DNA of 64,000 nucleotides, taken from contig NC_080680.1 in assembly GCF_030445035.2 (NCBI RefSeq), positions 48,063,212-48,127,211 of the forward strand. The letters are read 5' to 3'. How positions within the stretch are numbered: the stretch's first letter is position 1; each line of letters begins with the position of its first letter. Positions 45,511 to 58,959 of the stretch are shown one piece after another. A program made the translations under genes and the position numbers. Origin of the DNA: Dasypus novemcinctus (lineage: Eukaryota > Chordata > Mammalia > Cingulata > Dasypodidae). The notes beneath the pieces were generated by a model. The model was not told where the DNA came from, made no database searches, and saw only the letters and a list, made by a program, of their open reading frames with translations.

Positions 45511-45890
45511 CGGGAAACGGACTTTGGCCCAGTGGTTAGGGCGTCCGTCTACCATATGGGAGGTCCGCGGTTCAAACCCCGGGCCTCCTTGACCCGTGTG
45601 GAGCTGGCCATGCGCAGTGCTGATGCGCGCAAGGAGTGCCGTGCCACGCAAGGGTGTCCCCCGCATGGGGGAGCCCTACGCGCAAGGAGTGCGCCAGTGA
45701 GGAGAGCCGCCCAGCGTGAAAAGAAAGTGCAGCCTGCCCAGGAATGGTGCCGCCCACACTTCCCGCGCCGCTGACGACAACAGAAGCGGACAAAGAAACA
45801 AGACGCAGCAAATAGACACCAAGAACAGACAACCAGGGGAGGGGGGGGGGGGAATTAAATAAATAAATAAATCTTTAAAAAAAAAAAAAA
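45511..45890 (+). repeat. DAS-type SINE, young-looking
   Basis: Perfect 17-bp duplication AAAAGGCCTAACCTGGG at 45494-45510 and 45891-45907. CpGs of the head are kept, which points to a recent insertion. Confidence 0.92.
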
Positions 45891-46039
45891 AAAAGGCCTA
45901 ACCTGGGGCCCCATGTGTGCATCTCACCCTGTAGCATGCCCACAGCCACATCTAGGATTTTGTATTGTTTTTCTTTTCTTATTTCTTAATAAACTCTTTT
46001 ACTCCTTTGGCTACCCTATGGCATTTCCTTGCATTTTTT

Positions 46040-46410
46040 TTTTTTAAAGATTTATTTTTATTTATTTAATTCCCCTCCCCTCCCCTGGTTGTCTGTTTTC
46101 TGTGTCTTTTTGCTGCGTCTTGTTTCTTTGTCCGCTTCTGTTGTCGTCAGCGGCATAGGAAGTGTGGGTGGTGCCATTCCTCGGCAGGCTGCTCCCTCCT
46201 TCGCGCTGGGTGGCTCTCCTTATGGGTGCACTCCTTGCGCGTGGGGCTCCCCTACGCGGGAGACACCCCTGTGTGGCACGGCACTCCTTGCGCGCATCAG
46301 CACTGCGCATGGGCCAGCTCCACACGGGTCAAGGAGGCCCAGGGCTTGAACCCCGGACCTCCCATGTGGTAGACGGACGCCCTAACCACTGGGCCAAAGT
46401 CCGTTTCCCA
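46040..46410 (-). repeat. DAS-type SINE, young-looking
   Basis: Antisense copy with duplication TTCCTTGCATTTTTT on both sides. Nearly complementary to the copy at 45511. Confidence 0.92.
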
Positions 46411-46479
46411 TTCCTTGCATTTTTTAATGCAACATAACCAAGAACCCAGAAGCCCAGAACCCAGAGTATTCTGCTAACA

Positions 46480-47220
46480 GTTGCAGTTCTTTCGACCTTG
46501 GTCCTAAATGAAGATCATCTTAACCACTGAAATACAAAGATTGATAGCAGTAATGCTTGCAGTTATAAATTGCAGCCAATATTCCTGTTCATACTGGAGA
46601 GTATCTATGGGGAAGATGACTCACAACATATATTATTAATGAAGCTGGGCTATGATGTGAGATAGTAGTGAAAATAACTTGCAAACTGAAAGCAAATATA
46701 ATATTCTCGCTTCCCACAACAACAGTCCAACTACCAATTTTCTCTTTCTACTCTTGAAATATTCTGATTGGATTAGGGTTTCAACTATATTCTTTATTTT
46801 CAGGACCAATTAAATATTTAAAATTCTTTCCTGGTTATTCAGTTAAAATGAACAAAAGGTTCATAGTATTAGTTCTGCAATAATAGATATAAAGTCCTAG
46901 AGAACCCAATTGGGCCAAATCTAGTAAATCAAATGACTGGACTTCAGAATTAGTCACTGGTTCTTTAGAAGCATTATGAACCACCAATGTGGAACATTTT
47001 ACACTTCAATGTAATCAGGAAGCTCCATATTGAGCATTTATAACAAAACCAACTGGCACTGGGTATAAGTCCCTAATCATTTCTAGACTCAAGTCTCAGT
47101 CACTAAAATCTTCCTCCTTTCTCAAACAACCCACAACAATTGCTTTAACATTCAAGTTTCAGGAATTTATTTCAAAAACATAACACATACAGGCATCAAC
47201 ACGTTAAGAAAAAATCATTT
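46480..47220. other. Unassigned sequence
   Basis: No coding or repeat signature is recognised between provirus B and the SINE at 47221. Confidence 0.35.
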
Positions 47221-47610
47221 TTTTTTTAAAGATTTATTTATTTATTTAATTTCCCCCCCTCCCCTGGTTGTCTGTTCTTGGTGTCTATTTGCTGTGTCTT
47301 GTTTCTTTGTCTGCTTTTTTGTTTCTTTGTCTGCTTCTGTTGTCGTCAGCGGCACAGGAAGTGTGGGTGGCGCCATTCCTGGGCAGGCTGCACTTTCTTT
47401 TCACACTGGGCGGCTTTCCTCACGGGCGCACTCCTTGCGCGTGGGGGCTCCCCCACGCGGGGGACACCCTTGCGTGGCACGGCACTCCTTGCGCGCATCA
47501 GCACTGCGCATGGCCAGCTCCACACGGGTCAAGGAGGCCCGGGGTTTGAACCGCAGACCTCCCATATGGTAGACGGATGCCCTAACCACTGGACCAAAGT
47601 CCGTTTCCCA
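47221..47610 (-). repeat. DAS-type SINE
   Basis: Antisense copy, duplication AGAAAAAATCATTTT / AGAAAAAATTATTTT. A CTTTGTCTGCTTTTTTGTTT stretch near 47305-47340 is locally duplicated. Confidence 0.9.
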
Positions 47611-47654
47611 AGAAAAAATTATTTTATTGTACCATTTACTTTTATGTTTACCAA

Positions 47655-48510
47655 GCATTCTAGTTTGCTATAGCTGCCCAAAGCAAAGACCATTAAATGG
47701 TTTGGCTTTCAACAATGGGAATTTATTAGCTTACAGAGGCTTATAATTTTGAGGCTGAGAAAAATGTCCAAATCAAGGCATCATCAAGTCAATACTTTCA
47801 TCCCAAAGACCAGCAGCTGGCAATCCTGGACCGTTCTGTCACATGGCAAATCACATGGTGGCATCTACTGGTCTCTCCCTTCTCTTCTGGTTTCATTGCT
47901 TTCAGCTTCTTACTTCTGAGGCTTTATCTCTCTTTGTCTGAATTTCATTCTTTTGTAAAAGACTCCAGTAGGCCCATCCTGAATGAGGTGGGACACACCT
48001 TAATTTAGGATCCTACTCACCAAAATATTCTTCACTCACAAAATATCCACACTCACAAGAATGGATTAATTTTTTTTTTTTTTTTTTTTAAAGATTTATT
48101 TATTTATTTAATTTCCCCCCCTCCCCTGGTTGTCTGTTCTTGGTGTCTATTTGCTGCGTCTTGTTTCTTTGTCCGCTTCTGTTGTCATCAGTGGCACGGG
48201 AAGTGTGGGCGGCGCCATTCCTGGGCAGGCTGCTCTTTCTTTTCACGCTGGGCGGCTCTCCTCATGGGCGCACTCCTTGCGCGTGGGGCTCCCCCACGCG
48301 GGGGACACCCTTGCGTGGCAAGGCACTCCTTGCGCGCATCAGCGCTGCGCATGGCCAGCTCCACACGGGTCAAGGAGGCCCGGGGTTTGAACCGCGGACC
48401 TCCCATGTGGTAGACGGACGCCCTAACCACTGGGCCAAAGTCCGTTTCCCAGAATGGATTAATTTTAAGGATAAACTTTTCTGGGATACATATAGTTTCA
48501 AAAAATCAAA
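47655..48510 (-). repeat. LTR-like interspersed repeat (MaLR-like?), split by a SINE
   Basis: GGGAATTTATTAGCTTACAG and GTCACATGGCAAATCACATG recur in modified form at 59370-59950. Probably an antisense MaLR-type LTR, but no ends were proven. Confidence 0.5.
48075..48450 (-). repeat. DAS-type SINE
   Basis: Antisense copy splitting the repeat at 47655-48500; duplication GAATGGATTAATTTT. Confidence 0.9.
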
Positions 48511-48626
48511 GGACACTAGAAAACATATTGGAATGATATAAACCCATCACATCTACAAGAGAAATAATCAAAATATATTCTTCCCTAAAAATGGATTATT
48601 AATATTTTTCATGAAAATAAATAATA

Positions 48627-48990
48627 GAGAAGCAGACGTGGCTCAGGCAACTGAGCTCCCATGTACCAAATGCAAGGTCTGTGGTTCAGTTCCTGGTGCC
48701 TCCTAAAGAAGACAATGAGTTGCTGTCACAGGCAGGCATGGCAAGCTGACACAACAAGATGATGCAACAAGAGACACAAGAAGAAAAAACATAATGAGAG
48801 ACGCAATAAAGCAGGGAATGGATGTGGCTCAAGTGATTAGATGCCTCCCCTACACATCAGAGGTCCTGGATTCAGTTCTTGGTGCCTCCTAAAGACACAG
48901 CACACAGCAAAGTGGAAACAATAAGGGGATGGGAGAAATAAATAAAAAAATAGAATAAATCCTTTTTTTTAAAAAAAGAAAAGAAATAAT
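48627..48990 (+). repeat. Older DAS-related SINE, two heads in tandem
   Basis: Heads start at about 48629 and 48815 and the tail ends in AATAAATCC plus T/A runs. Same arrangement as 4586-4966. Confidence 0.75.
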
Positions 48991-49327
48991 AAACCATTTT
49001 AAGATTAAAAATATTTCTCAAGTTCTTTCTTTATAAGCTACTGTATCAGATATTTTGGCAGTTTTCAGTTTTCAAACATTTCAATGTCAAACAGTTTTGT
49101 GGGTCTTCCAATGTATTATAAATAGATTAATAGTCTAATCTACAGATTTGAAATTCTGAAACACTAACAAATTCATTCTATGAAACCAACATCACCCTAA
49201 TGCCAAAATTAATGTAGTATACTACAAAGAAAGAAAATTACAAACCAATTTCTCTGATGAATAAAGACACAGAAACCCTCAACAAAATACTTGCAAACTA
49301 AATCCAAAAGCATATTAAAAGAATTAT

Positions 49328-49425
49328 ACCTGGGAATGGATGTAGCTCAAGTGGATGAGTGCCTTCTTCCCATGTACAAGGTTCTGAGTTCAATCACTGG
49401 TACTGCCTAAAAAAAAAAAAAGAGT
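49328..49425 (+). repeat. Short tRNA-derived SINE monomer
   Basis: GGGAATGGATGTAGCTCAAG head and poly(A) tail. AGAATTATACC and AGAGTTACACC flank it. Confidence 0.7.
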
Positions 49426-49429
49426 TACA

Positions 49430-50592
49430 CCTTTCTTTCCCCCAGTATGGGACATGACTCCTGGGTATGAGCCTCCCTGGCACTGAGGGATTATTAACAA
49501 GCGCCCAATTAGTAATGCATTTAGAAAAAGACCTACACCCAAAGAGGGAAATACTAAATAAAATGGGTTTTTATGGCTAAGAGATTTCAAAGTGAGTCAG
49601 GAGATCATTCCAGAGAGGTTATGCTTATGCATGTCTCAGGAGGCTCTCACTGACTTCCACACTAAACAGTGTCTCAAGTAGGGGTGATCCTGAGGGCTCT
49701 AGAAACATCTAGACACTATAGGCAAGGCAATCAACCCAGGAAATTGGCTCCCCGGCAGTGGGCCTTATCTCAGAATATATGATAACCTATCTCCCCATGT
49801 ATCAGAGGTAAATTCATTTATATATTTTTCCTACGCATGGTTCTTCCCCTTTTATTTGAACCTATAATTAGCATGTATTAAATACATGTCCCAGAGACCT
49901 AAATCTTTTGGTTATTCACATGCTGGTTGAGCCCTGCATCTCAGCAGAGTTGCAGCCAACACCTACTTTCCAGTTCATTGGACTCATCCAGGACAACTAA
50001 CAAAAAGATGATGATGGATAATGCCCATCCCAAACAACAGCAAGTATCCATAACAGCAAGCAAAACAGTTCCACCCACTTGCCCCATGGTATCTAAGCCC
50101 CTCGCAATCACAGACTGGGCATCACCATCCCCAAAACCTCAGGACTGAGGAATGAACAAACATAAGATGGGAATGCAACTATGGATTAAAGTAGAGTTAT
50201 TATTATTCTAGTAATAGAAAAACTTGTAATATTTATATAAAACAGTGGTCACCAGAGGTTCTAAGGGGAGAGGGAAGAATAGGTGTAACATGGGGCATTT
50301 TGGGGACACCAAAACTGTTCTGCATGGTATTGCAATAATGGATATAAACCATTTTACATTTTGTCAAAACCAATAAAATTGTGCAGTGCAAAGTGTAAAC
50401 CACAATGTAAACTATAGACTGTGCTTAGTAAAAAGCTTCAATAATTGATCATCAGTTGTAACAAATGTATCACACTAATGAAAGATGTTGTTAATGGGGA
50501 AAGTGTGGGACAGGGAGGGAATAGGATAAATAGGAATCCCTATATTTTCAATGTGACACTTATGTAATCAAAAACTTCTTGAAAAATAAATA
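49430..50592 (+). mobile_element. L1 3' UTR-only insertion within another L1
   Basis: The sequence begins GGGACATGACTCCTGGG-like L1 3' UTR text and ends in an A-rich tail. AAAAGAATTAT lies on both outer sides (49317-49327 and 50593-50603). It resembles 63270-63990. Confidence 0.75.
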
Positions 50593-51932
50593 AAAAGAAT
50601 TATCACCATGATCAAGTGGGTTTTATCCCAGGTATGCAAGGGTGTTTCAACACAAGAATATCAATTAATAAACAGAAGAGAAAAATCATATGACCATCTT
50701 GATTGACTCATAAAAGACATTTGACAAAATACAGCATCTTTTCTTGATTTAAAAAAAAACAACTCCAAAAGACAGGAATAGTTGGAAACTCAACACAGTA
50801 AAGTGCATATATGAAAAACTCACAGCTAACATTGTATTCAAGGGTCAAAGACTGAAAGCTTTCCTGCTGAGATCATAAAAAAGACAAGGATGCCCACTGT
50901 TACCACTGGTATTCAATACTCTACTGGCATATATAGCTAGAGCAATTAGGCAAGTAAAAGAAATGAAAGGAATCCAAATTGTAAAGGAAGAAGTAAAACT
51001 TTCACTATTTGCTGAAGACATCATCCTATACCTAGAAAATCCAAAAAAAATACACAACAAAGCTACTATGACTAATAGAAGAGTTCAGCAGAGTGGTGTG
51101 ATACAAGATTTAATAAGTAAAAGTCAGTAGCATTTCTATACACTACTGATGAGCAATCTGAGGAGGAATTCAGAAAAAAAAAATGTATTTACAACAGCAA
51201 CTAAATCAAATATTTAGGAATAAACTTAACCAAGGGCATAAAGGACCTGTATTCAGAAAACTACAAAATATTGCTAAAAGAAACCAAAGAAGACCTAAAC
51301 AAATGGAAGGATATTCCATGTTCATGGATAGGAAGACTAAATATCATTGAGATGTCAATTCTGTCTAAACTGATTTACAAATTCAGTGCAGTCCCAATAA
51401 AAACTCCAATAGCCTTTTTACAGAAATGGAAAAGCCAATTATCAGATTTATTTGGAAGGGTAAGGGACCCCAAATAGCCAAAAATGTCTAAAAAGAAAAA
51501 AAAAGGAACGAAATTAGAGGACTCTCACTTCTGGACTCTAAAGCATATTATTTAGCTACAGTGGTAAAAAAAAAAAAAAAAAAAAAAAAAACCAGCATGG
51601 TACTGGCATAAAGATAGACATATCGACCAATGAAACTGAACTGAGAACTCAGAAATTGCCCCTCTCATCTACAGTCAAGTAATTTTTGACAAGGCTGTCC
51701 AGCTCTCCAGCTAAGCCAGAAGAATCTATTCAACAAATCGTGCTGGGAAAACTGGATATCTTTAGCTAAAAGAAGGAGGACCTCTATGTCACACCTTATG
51801 CAATAATTAACTCAAAATGGATCAAGGATGTAAATATAAAAGCCAGAACAATAAAACTCCTAGAAGAAAACATAGGGAAACAACTTCATGATCTTGTGGA
51901 AAGTGGTGGTTTCTTAAACTTTACACCCAAAG

Positions 51933-52374
51933 GGAAGCAGACTTGGCCCAGTGGTTAGGGCATCCATCTACCACATTGGAGGTCAACAATTCAAACCCCG
52001 GGCCTCCTTGACCCATGTGGAGCTGGCCCATGTGCAGTGCTGATGTGCACAAAGAGTGCCCTACCATGCAGGGGTGTCCCCACGTCCCCACGTAGGGGAG
52101 CCCCATGCCCAAGGAGTGTGCCCCGTAAGGAGAGCTGCCCAGTGTGAAAGAAAGTGCAGCCTGCCTAAGAATGGCACTGCCCACATGGAGAGCTGACATA
52201 ACAAAATGACACAAACAAAAAGAAACACAGATTCTCGTGCCACTGACAACAACAGAAGCGGACAAAGAAGACAATGCAACAAATAGACACAGAGAACAGA
52301 CAACTGGGGCGGGGGGGGAGGGAAGAGAAATAAATAAACAAACAAACAAAAATAAATCTTTAAAAAAAAAACAA
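51933..52374 (+). repeat. DAS-type SINE in L1
   Basis: Full length, duplication AACTTTACACCCAAAG at 51917-51932 and 52375-52390. Confidence 0.92.
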
Positions 52375-53861
52375 AACTTTACACCCAAAGCACAAACAAT
52401 GAAAGGAAAAACAATAGAAAATGGGATCTCCTCAAAATTAAACAATTTTTTGCTTCAAATGACTTTGTTAAGAAGATGAAAAGGCAACCTACTCATTGGG
52501 AGATAATTTTCAGACACCACTTATGTAATAAGGGTTTGATTTCCATGTTATATATAAAGAGATCATACAACTCAACAATAAAATAAAAGAATAGAAAGAA
52601 GTAACTCAATTAAAAAGCGTGCAAAAGACTTGAACAGAAATTTTTCTAAAGAAGAAATATCAATGGTCAAAAAACACATGAAAATATGCTAGCTATTAGG
52701 GGAATGCAAATCAAAACATTATTCACAATTGCTAAAAGAGGAAACAATCCAAGTGTCCATCAACCAATGAATGGATAAACAAAATGTGGTATATACATAC
52801 AATGGAAAATATTCAACTGTAAGAACAAATGAAATTGGGATGCATAAGACAACACGGATGAATCTTGAGGACAGTATGTAGAGGGAAAGAAGCCACACAC
52901 AAAAGGACAAATATTGTATGTTCTCATTAATATGAACTAAATATGATGAGTAATCTCATGGAGTTAAACTATAGAGTTTAGGTTACTAGGAGAAAGAATG
53001 TGGATTGAGAAGGGGGATCTGATGCTGAATGTATGTGGAATGTTTAATAATGGGGAATGTAAATGTGAGGAAATAGAGTGGATGGTAACACATTATGGGA
53101 GTATAATCAACACTGCTGACTTACAAATGTGATTTTGGCTGAAAGGGGTAGTCTAGGAAGGTTAATGTCAATCGAAAGAAAGCTAAAGGATAATCTAGGA
53201 ATTTTAACAATGATTTCGGTGGTGGATGATGATTATAGTTAATAGTACAAATACCATAATGTTCCTCTAATGTTCTATTAAGAATATGGAGATACATGGG
53301 TAAAATACAACTAATGTAATGTATAGACTATAGTTAACAGTAATATTTTTATAGCAGTGGCAAAGAAGGTACTATACATCAATGCCAAGGGTCAAAAAAT
53401 AGGGGAGTATAGGATGGTATAGGATTGTTCCTTTTGGACAAATGAAAATGTTTTGAAATGGACTGAGCTGATGGCAGCAGAACTCTGTGATGAAACTGCT
53501 AGCCACTGAGTATACACTTTGGATGGATTGTACATGACAGGGGACCATATGACACAGCAAACCACAATATGAATGATGGACTGTGGTTAACAGTACAAAT
53601 ACAAGAAAGTTCTCTCATGAACTGTAACAAATATACAATACTAATACATGGTGTTAATAATGGGATGGTTTGTGAGAAAAAGGCACCAAATATAAGCTAT
53701 GGACTATAGATAGCAGTAATATTATGACCATGTTCTTTCAATCTTTGTGACAAATGTGTCACAACAATGTAGGGAGTTGGTGGTAGGGTGATAGTATGCA
53801 TGACTGTTTTGTTAGATCATAACTTCTCCAAATAAAAATATAAATAAAAAGATATTCCTTG

Positions 53862-54659
53862 GTAATGGACAGCCAGACAAAGAGCTAACACCTGATCAAA
53901 TGTCCTCCCTGGGCCGAATCCTGATTTTTTCCACTGTATAAAATTCAAGCTCTGTCTAGAAATAGGGGGTGTAATGGGTTGACATTTCGATAGACCATAA
54001 CTGTTTCAGTTTTACTGTTCGGATCTCCTACCACAACTGATAACTGTGTGGGCCCACATGCTTTCAGAAACGTGAGTTGCTTTCAGGGGAAAAAAGAAAA
54101 AGTAACTGCAATAGAAATTCCACGCACTGTCCATCTGCAGATATCTAATGCCCTGTCTCCTAAAGTCTCACATTATAATATATAGACTTTGTTTTCATTA
54201 AGTTTAAATTAGACAGAATCATTGCAGATTTTATTCATTCTCCCTTCCCCCCTCCCCCCACCTGCAAAAAAATGACAATTGTGACTCGTTGGACTCACTT
54301 CCTGAGCTCTGCTATCCCAAGCTTCTGGCACTGTTGATACTTCATTGGGATCATGTTAGTCCCTCTCGGACCCAGAACTCTGAGGGGCCTTCAAATCTCC
54401 TTTCTGTGTGGTACTAAGAGTTTCTTGGGAGCCTAGGAAGGAAAACTGAGAAATGGTAAGCCCCACTTCCGTGGAGCAGTTTTTGTTTTAGCTAGGGAGA
54501 CTTTTAATAAGTTTCTGTTTACCTAAAGCGTTCAAGTGATTTTCAAAGGGTTGAAAATGGCTGGTATTTTGGAAAGAGGTCCGAAATGGGAGCTAGACGA
54601 CTTGGTTTAGAGGACAGGACCTGTCACCTACTGGAGCAGGAGGGTAAATCTCTCTCCTC
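53862..54659. other. Unassigned, apparently unique sequence upstream of the TPD52-like gene
   Basis: The sequence begins right after the poly(A) end of an L1 and continues to the CpG-rich flank. A pyrimidine-rich run lies near 54240. I recognise no repeat family or coding frame in it. Confidence 0.4.
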
Positions 54660-55640
<981 letters not shown>

Positions 55641-57480
55641 GCCTCCTCGTAAACTTTCCTGGCCACTGAACCAGGGCAAGAATTCCTTTCCTCATCACAA
55701 TTGCAACTCTGCCCAACAAAACAAGCAACCAAATGACAATGGTAAAGTTAATCCAGGAAATGGACAGAGTCGGTTTTGAGAAAAGTAATGCCCATTTGTA
55801 CATAGATATATGCTGCTGTTCAGTTAGAGAACTCAAAGTTTTGTAACTGGCTATTTTACACTTAAAGTTTGGAGATGAGATGTTTCATTATGCTAACTAA
55901 CTTTCCATAGAGTGCATTTAAATGGACAAGACAGTGGCTCAAAAAGGGGTCTTAGGCCAAAGCCCTAACACTCTTACGGAAAACTAGTCTATCAGAAGGC
56001 CAAATTATGTTTAGCACTGGAACTAGCTAATGGTATGATATAACTTGTAGGAATCTCCCCATTTCCTTCTTTCCCAAAGTTTCAAAAGGAACACAGTCAC
56101 CTTGAAATTTCCATCTGGCCTACAACTTTTATTTTAAAAAGATGACCAAAAAAACTGTCCATTTTCTCTGAGACCCCCAGAAAGCTGGGAATGTGAGTGT
56201 GTGTGTGTGTATTAGTAATGGACTTATTGTTGCACTATTGCTGTGTTCTTTATAAAACATTTTTTTTCAGTGCTTCTAATGAAGCTAAGCAAAAGCCTGA
56301 ATTTAGGAAATTGTTACCACTCTACTTGGAGATGAAACTGCAACTTTATATTGCCTTGGGCTTGTAATCTTTTTCTATATCAAAGTGAGGATTCTCACGT
56401 TTAACCCTTGTGGCAGCATGCCTCGGCCACAGCAGCATACCACCTAAGAAGAAGAAAATTCTTTCTCTGTTCTGCAGCAATTCCGGGCTAGTTACCATCT
56501 GCAGCTGAGGGACTAGACAGGAAATAGCATAATCAAATTTGAGAAAGAGTAACCCTTGTTTTAAGCAACATTGAAAAGAGAATGTCCATTTCCTGGAATA
56601 CTAGCCATTATGACTTTGAATGGACTTAACTGATTATACATCACTAGTCTGCTTGACTCCAAATCTATTCTTGTTTATAGCTAACCCCAGTTGAGAAGGA
56701 AGCAGGACTTGACGCCCCAGGACAGGACCAGGGACAGGATGTCAGGATAGTAGGAATCTGGTTTGGGTTTGTTCAAACTTTCTGATACTTGGTTTTCATA
56801 GGAGCTATGAGGTTTTTGGTTTTTTGTTTTCCTTTTCCATTTTCAAAATGCCTGGCAGCTGCTCTCATTCCTCAGATCATACTGCCTCAGATAAAAATTT
56901 GTATCTTATTGGTTCTCAGCATGGAGATGAAGACTTTTATTTGCTTGTGTACAGATCGATAACTTCTCACTGCCTAAAGGTAGTCCCTCCCACCTAAGAG
57001 GGTGATCCTATTTTGTTGATTCTTGAATGCTCCCACTGCATTCCTTTGGTTTTCCTATAAGCAAAACCAAGTAATAATATAAATGCAAGAGCATTTGGTA
57101 AGTTATAAAGCCACTAGTATATCCCAACCCTCCACAGAATTCTGAAAACTAAATTTTGAAAACAAAATTTTGTTTGGTTTAAAACAACACGTTCAACTAA
57201 TTTACTTGTTTGTTTTAAAATTTGTTGTGTTTATAAACCACGGTGATTGTCTGTGCTGGAGAACCAGAGTCAAACCTGCAGCATGCAGGAAGCAAAAGTA
57301 GTCCAACAGGCAAAAGTTTCACCCTATATTACAGAAAAGCTTGTGTCAAGGGAAATCTCAAACTATCATGGGCCAAACCCAAAATATGTTATATTTTATT
57401 TAATAATTCATACAAATGCAGTAATGGTTTCCCCCAATAAATTCTCAACTCCACAATAGCAGTAAAAATCATGTCTGTTT
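55641..57480 (+). other. 3' flank / probable 3' UTR of the TPD52-like gene, no repeat recognised
   Basis: No long frame and no SINE, LINE or LTR signature is visible, apart from a short (GT)n run near 56200. The first few hundred bases are expected to be 3' UTR. A candidate poly(A) signal (AATAAA) lies near 57436, but the real transcript end cannot be fixed from sequence alone. Confidence 0.4.
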
Positions 57481-57560
57481 TTGTTCATCATTATATTCCC
57501 ATGCCTGGCTTAGGGTAGATATTCAATAACTACTTATTGAATCAATGAGGTATCAGTATC
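57480..57560 (+). repeat. L2 LINE 3' end
   Basis: TATTCAATAACTACTTATTGAATCAATGA and the CCTGGCTTAGGGTAGATA before it are L2 3'-end text. Confidence 0.65.
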
Positions 57561-57654
57561 ACATACTTCAGACATCTAATCTTGGATCCAAGAGATTATC
57601 AATCACATGAACTGATAAGTTCATTTTTAAACAAAGCATTTTACTTTCCTATTC

Positions 57655-57770
57655 AAATAACAATTTGAGAGCCTACTATGTATCAGGCACTGTGCCAAGT
57701 CCCGAAGGCACAAATTAATTGGACGTGGTCCTTGCTCTCCAGAAACTCTCAAACTTTACAACGTATTATA
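57655..57770 (+). repeat. Old L2-type LINE fragment
   Basis: GCCTACTATGTATCAGGCAC with the following text (CTTGCTCTCCAGAAACT) is typical of an ancient L2-like repeat. A similar piece is at 60000-60125. Confidence 0.5.
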
Positions 57771-58959
57771 ATACATGCTAAAATAGATCAGTATGCAACA
57801 GCCAAAGGAAGTCCTGAGGAAAAGATATTCAATTCTGCCTTATTAGGTCACAAAAACTTCAGAGAAGCAGGAAGTCTTAGAGGTTTAGTAGGAGTTAGCC
57901 AGACAGACAAGAGTAGACCATTCCAGAAAATATCCAGAGGAACTGAGTCATGAAGGAATGTAATAGAATGGCATGTTGCAGGAAATACCAGTAGGTCATT
58001 GTGGCTGAAGAGGGAGGGGAAGTGGTGAGAAATGAGGATGGAAGAATAAGTGAGGGCAAGAGCATAGTCTTGTCCTGTCTCAGAAATCAGTATTTAATCC
58101 CGTAGGAAATAGGGAGGCATTGAAGTCACTTAAGAAGAAAAGTAATAATCAAATTTATATTTTAAATAGATCACTTTGGTCACCATAGGAACAGATTGAG
58201 AAATGTATAAGAGGTAGAGTCTCTAAGACTTAGAAACCTACTACATGGGAAAGAGACTTAGATAGATTTGAGAGACGATGTAGAATTAAGAAGACAATAA
58301 CTGGATGTGAGAACTGCACATTCATTTTGCTTTGACTCTTTTACTGGATTCCAGAATACCTGTATTGATGGTCATGGGCACCAAATAAAATGCCTCATGC
58401 CTCATCAAGTGTATGTGGACTCTGACTCTCAAAGGTTTCCTCCAGAATTTTCTTTCTTCTTCCTGCTTCTACCCTTCCCATACACTGGTTCCTCTCATTC
58501 TCTAACCAGCCTTGATAAGTCAATCACCTCTGCCCATTTAACCCTATTTGGATTTTGTAACTACCTTCAATCTATTTAACTTTTACTTGGCCTCTCTGGG
58601 AGACAATTTCCAATAGTTCCTGAAAAGGTATCCCCAAAAATGTCCTGTCCCAAGGACTGATTCGACCTTTGAGACCCACTAGTTAGGAGGAATATTGGAA
58701 CAGAATTCCCCAAGGTTCTCAGTTTTCTTGGGTTTCCATTGCCCATATAAGGTACAATGTAGAGATAAGGTTTGAAAGTTCCATGTCTCATCCATGCAGT
58801 TGGCAAGGATGGGGGTAGAATAACAAGCCCTGAGTTCATTCTCCCTGCACATCTTCTTGTATAACTACTCTTTTGCAGTTTTATGGCACCCCCAGCTCAT
58901 CCAGACCCCACTCTTAACTCTGTACCACCTTTACCTGCCTTGACAACCTGGGGAGGGAG
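57771..58959. other. Unassigned sequence
   Basis: No repeat, conserved frame or structural RNA was recognised here. Confidence 0.35.

Larger units (their letters stand above)
37786..46479 (+). mobile_element. ERV1 provirus B (plus strand)
   Basis: The internal sequence is homologous to provirus A in the opposite orientation. gag (38882-39070), protease (39430-39490) and env (44812-45340) remnants are in order. The 3' LTR-like part is 45405-46479. The 5' end is an LTR-like segment at 37799-38178 that does not obviously match the 3' one, so the two ends may have different origins. It carries an LTR (41557-42581) and several SINEs. All frames are dead. Confidence 0.7.
45405..46479 (+). repeat. 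3' LTR-like segment of provirus B, shortened, with two SINEs
   Basis: It starts TGAAAGCTAACAGG and ends TCTGCTAACA. The CAGTCAAAACAG and TTTTAAAAGG blocks match the LTR at 41557-42581, but about 200 bp near the start are missing. AATAAA is at 45988. SINEs occupy 45511-45890 and 46040-46410. Confidence 0.6.
49150..53861 (+). mobile_element. L1 (5'-truncated) with later insertions
   Basis: ORF2 fragments include [11 protein letters not shown]-like text (50880-50930) and an FADD box changed to FAED (51006-51017). The 3' UTR runs from about 52840 to a weak poly(A) at 53855. An L1 3'-UTR piece plus SINE (49328-50592) and a SINE (51933-52374) interrupt it. Confidence 0.85.
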
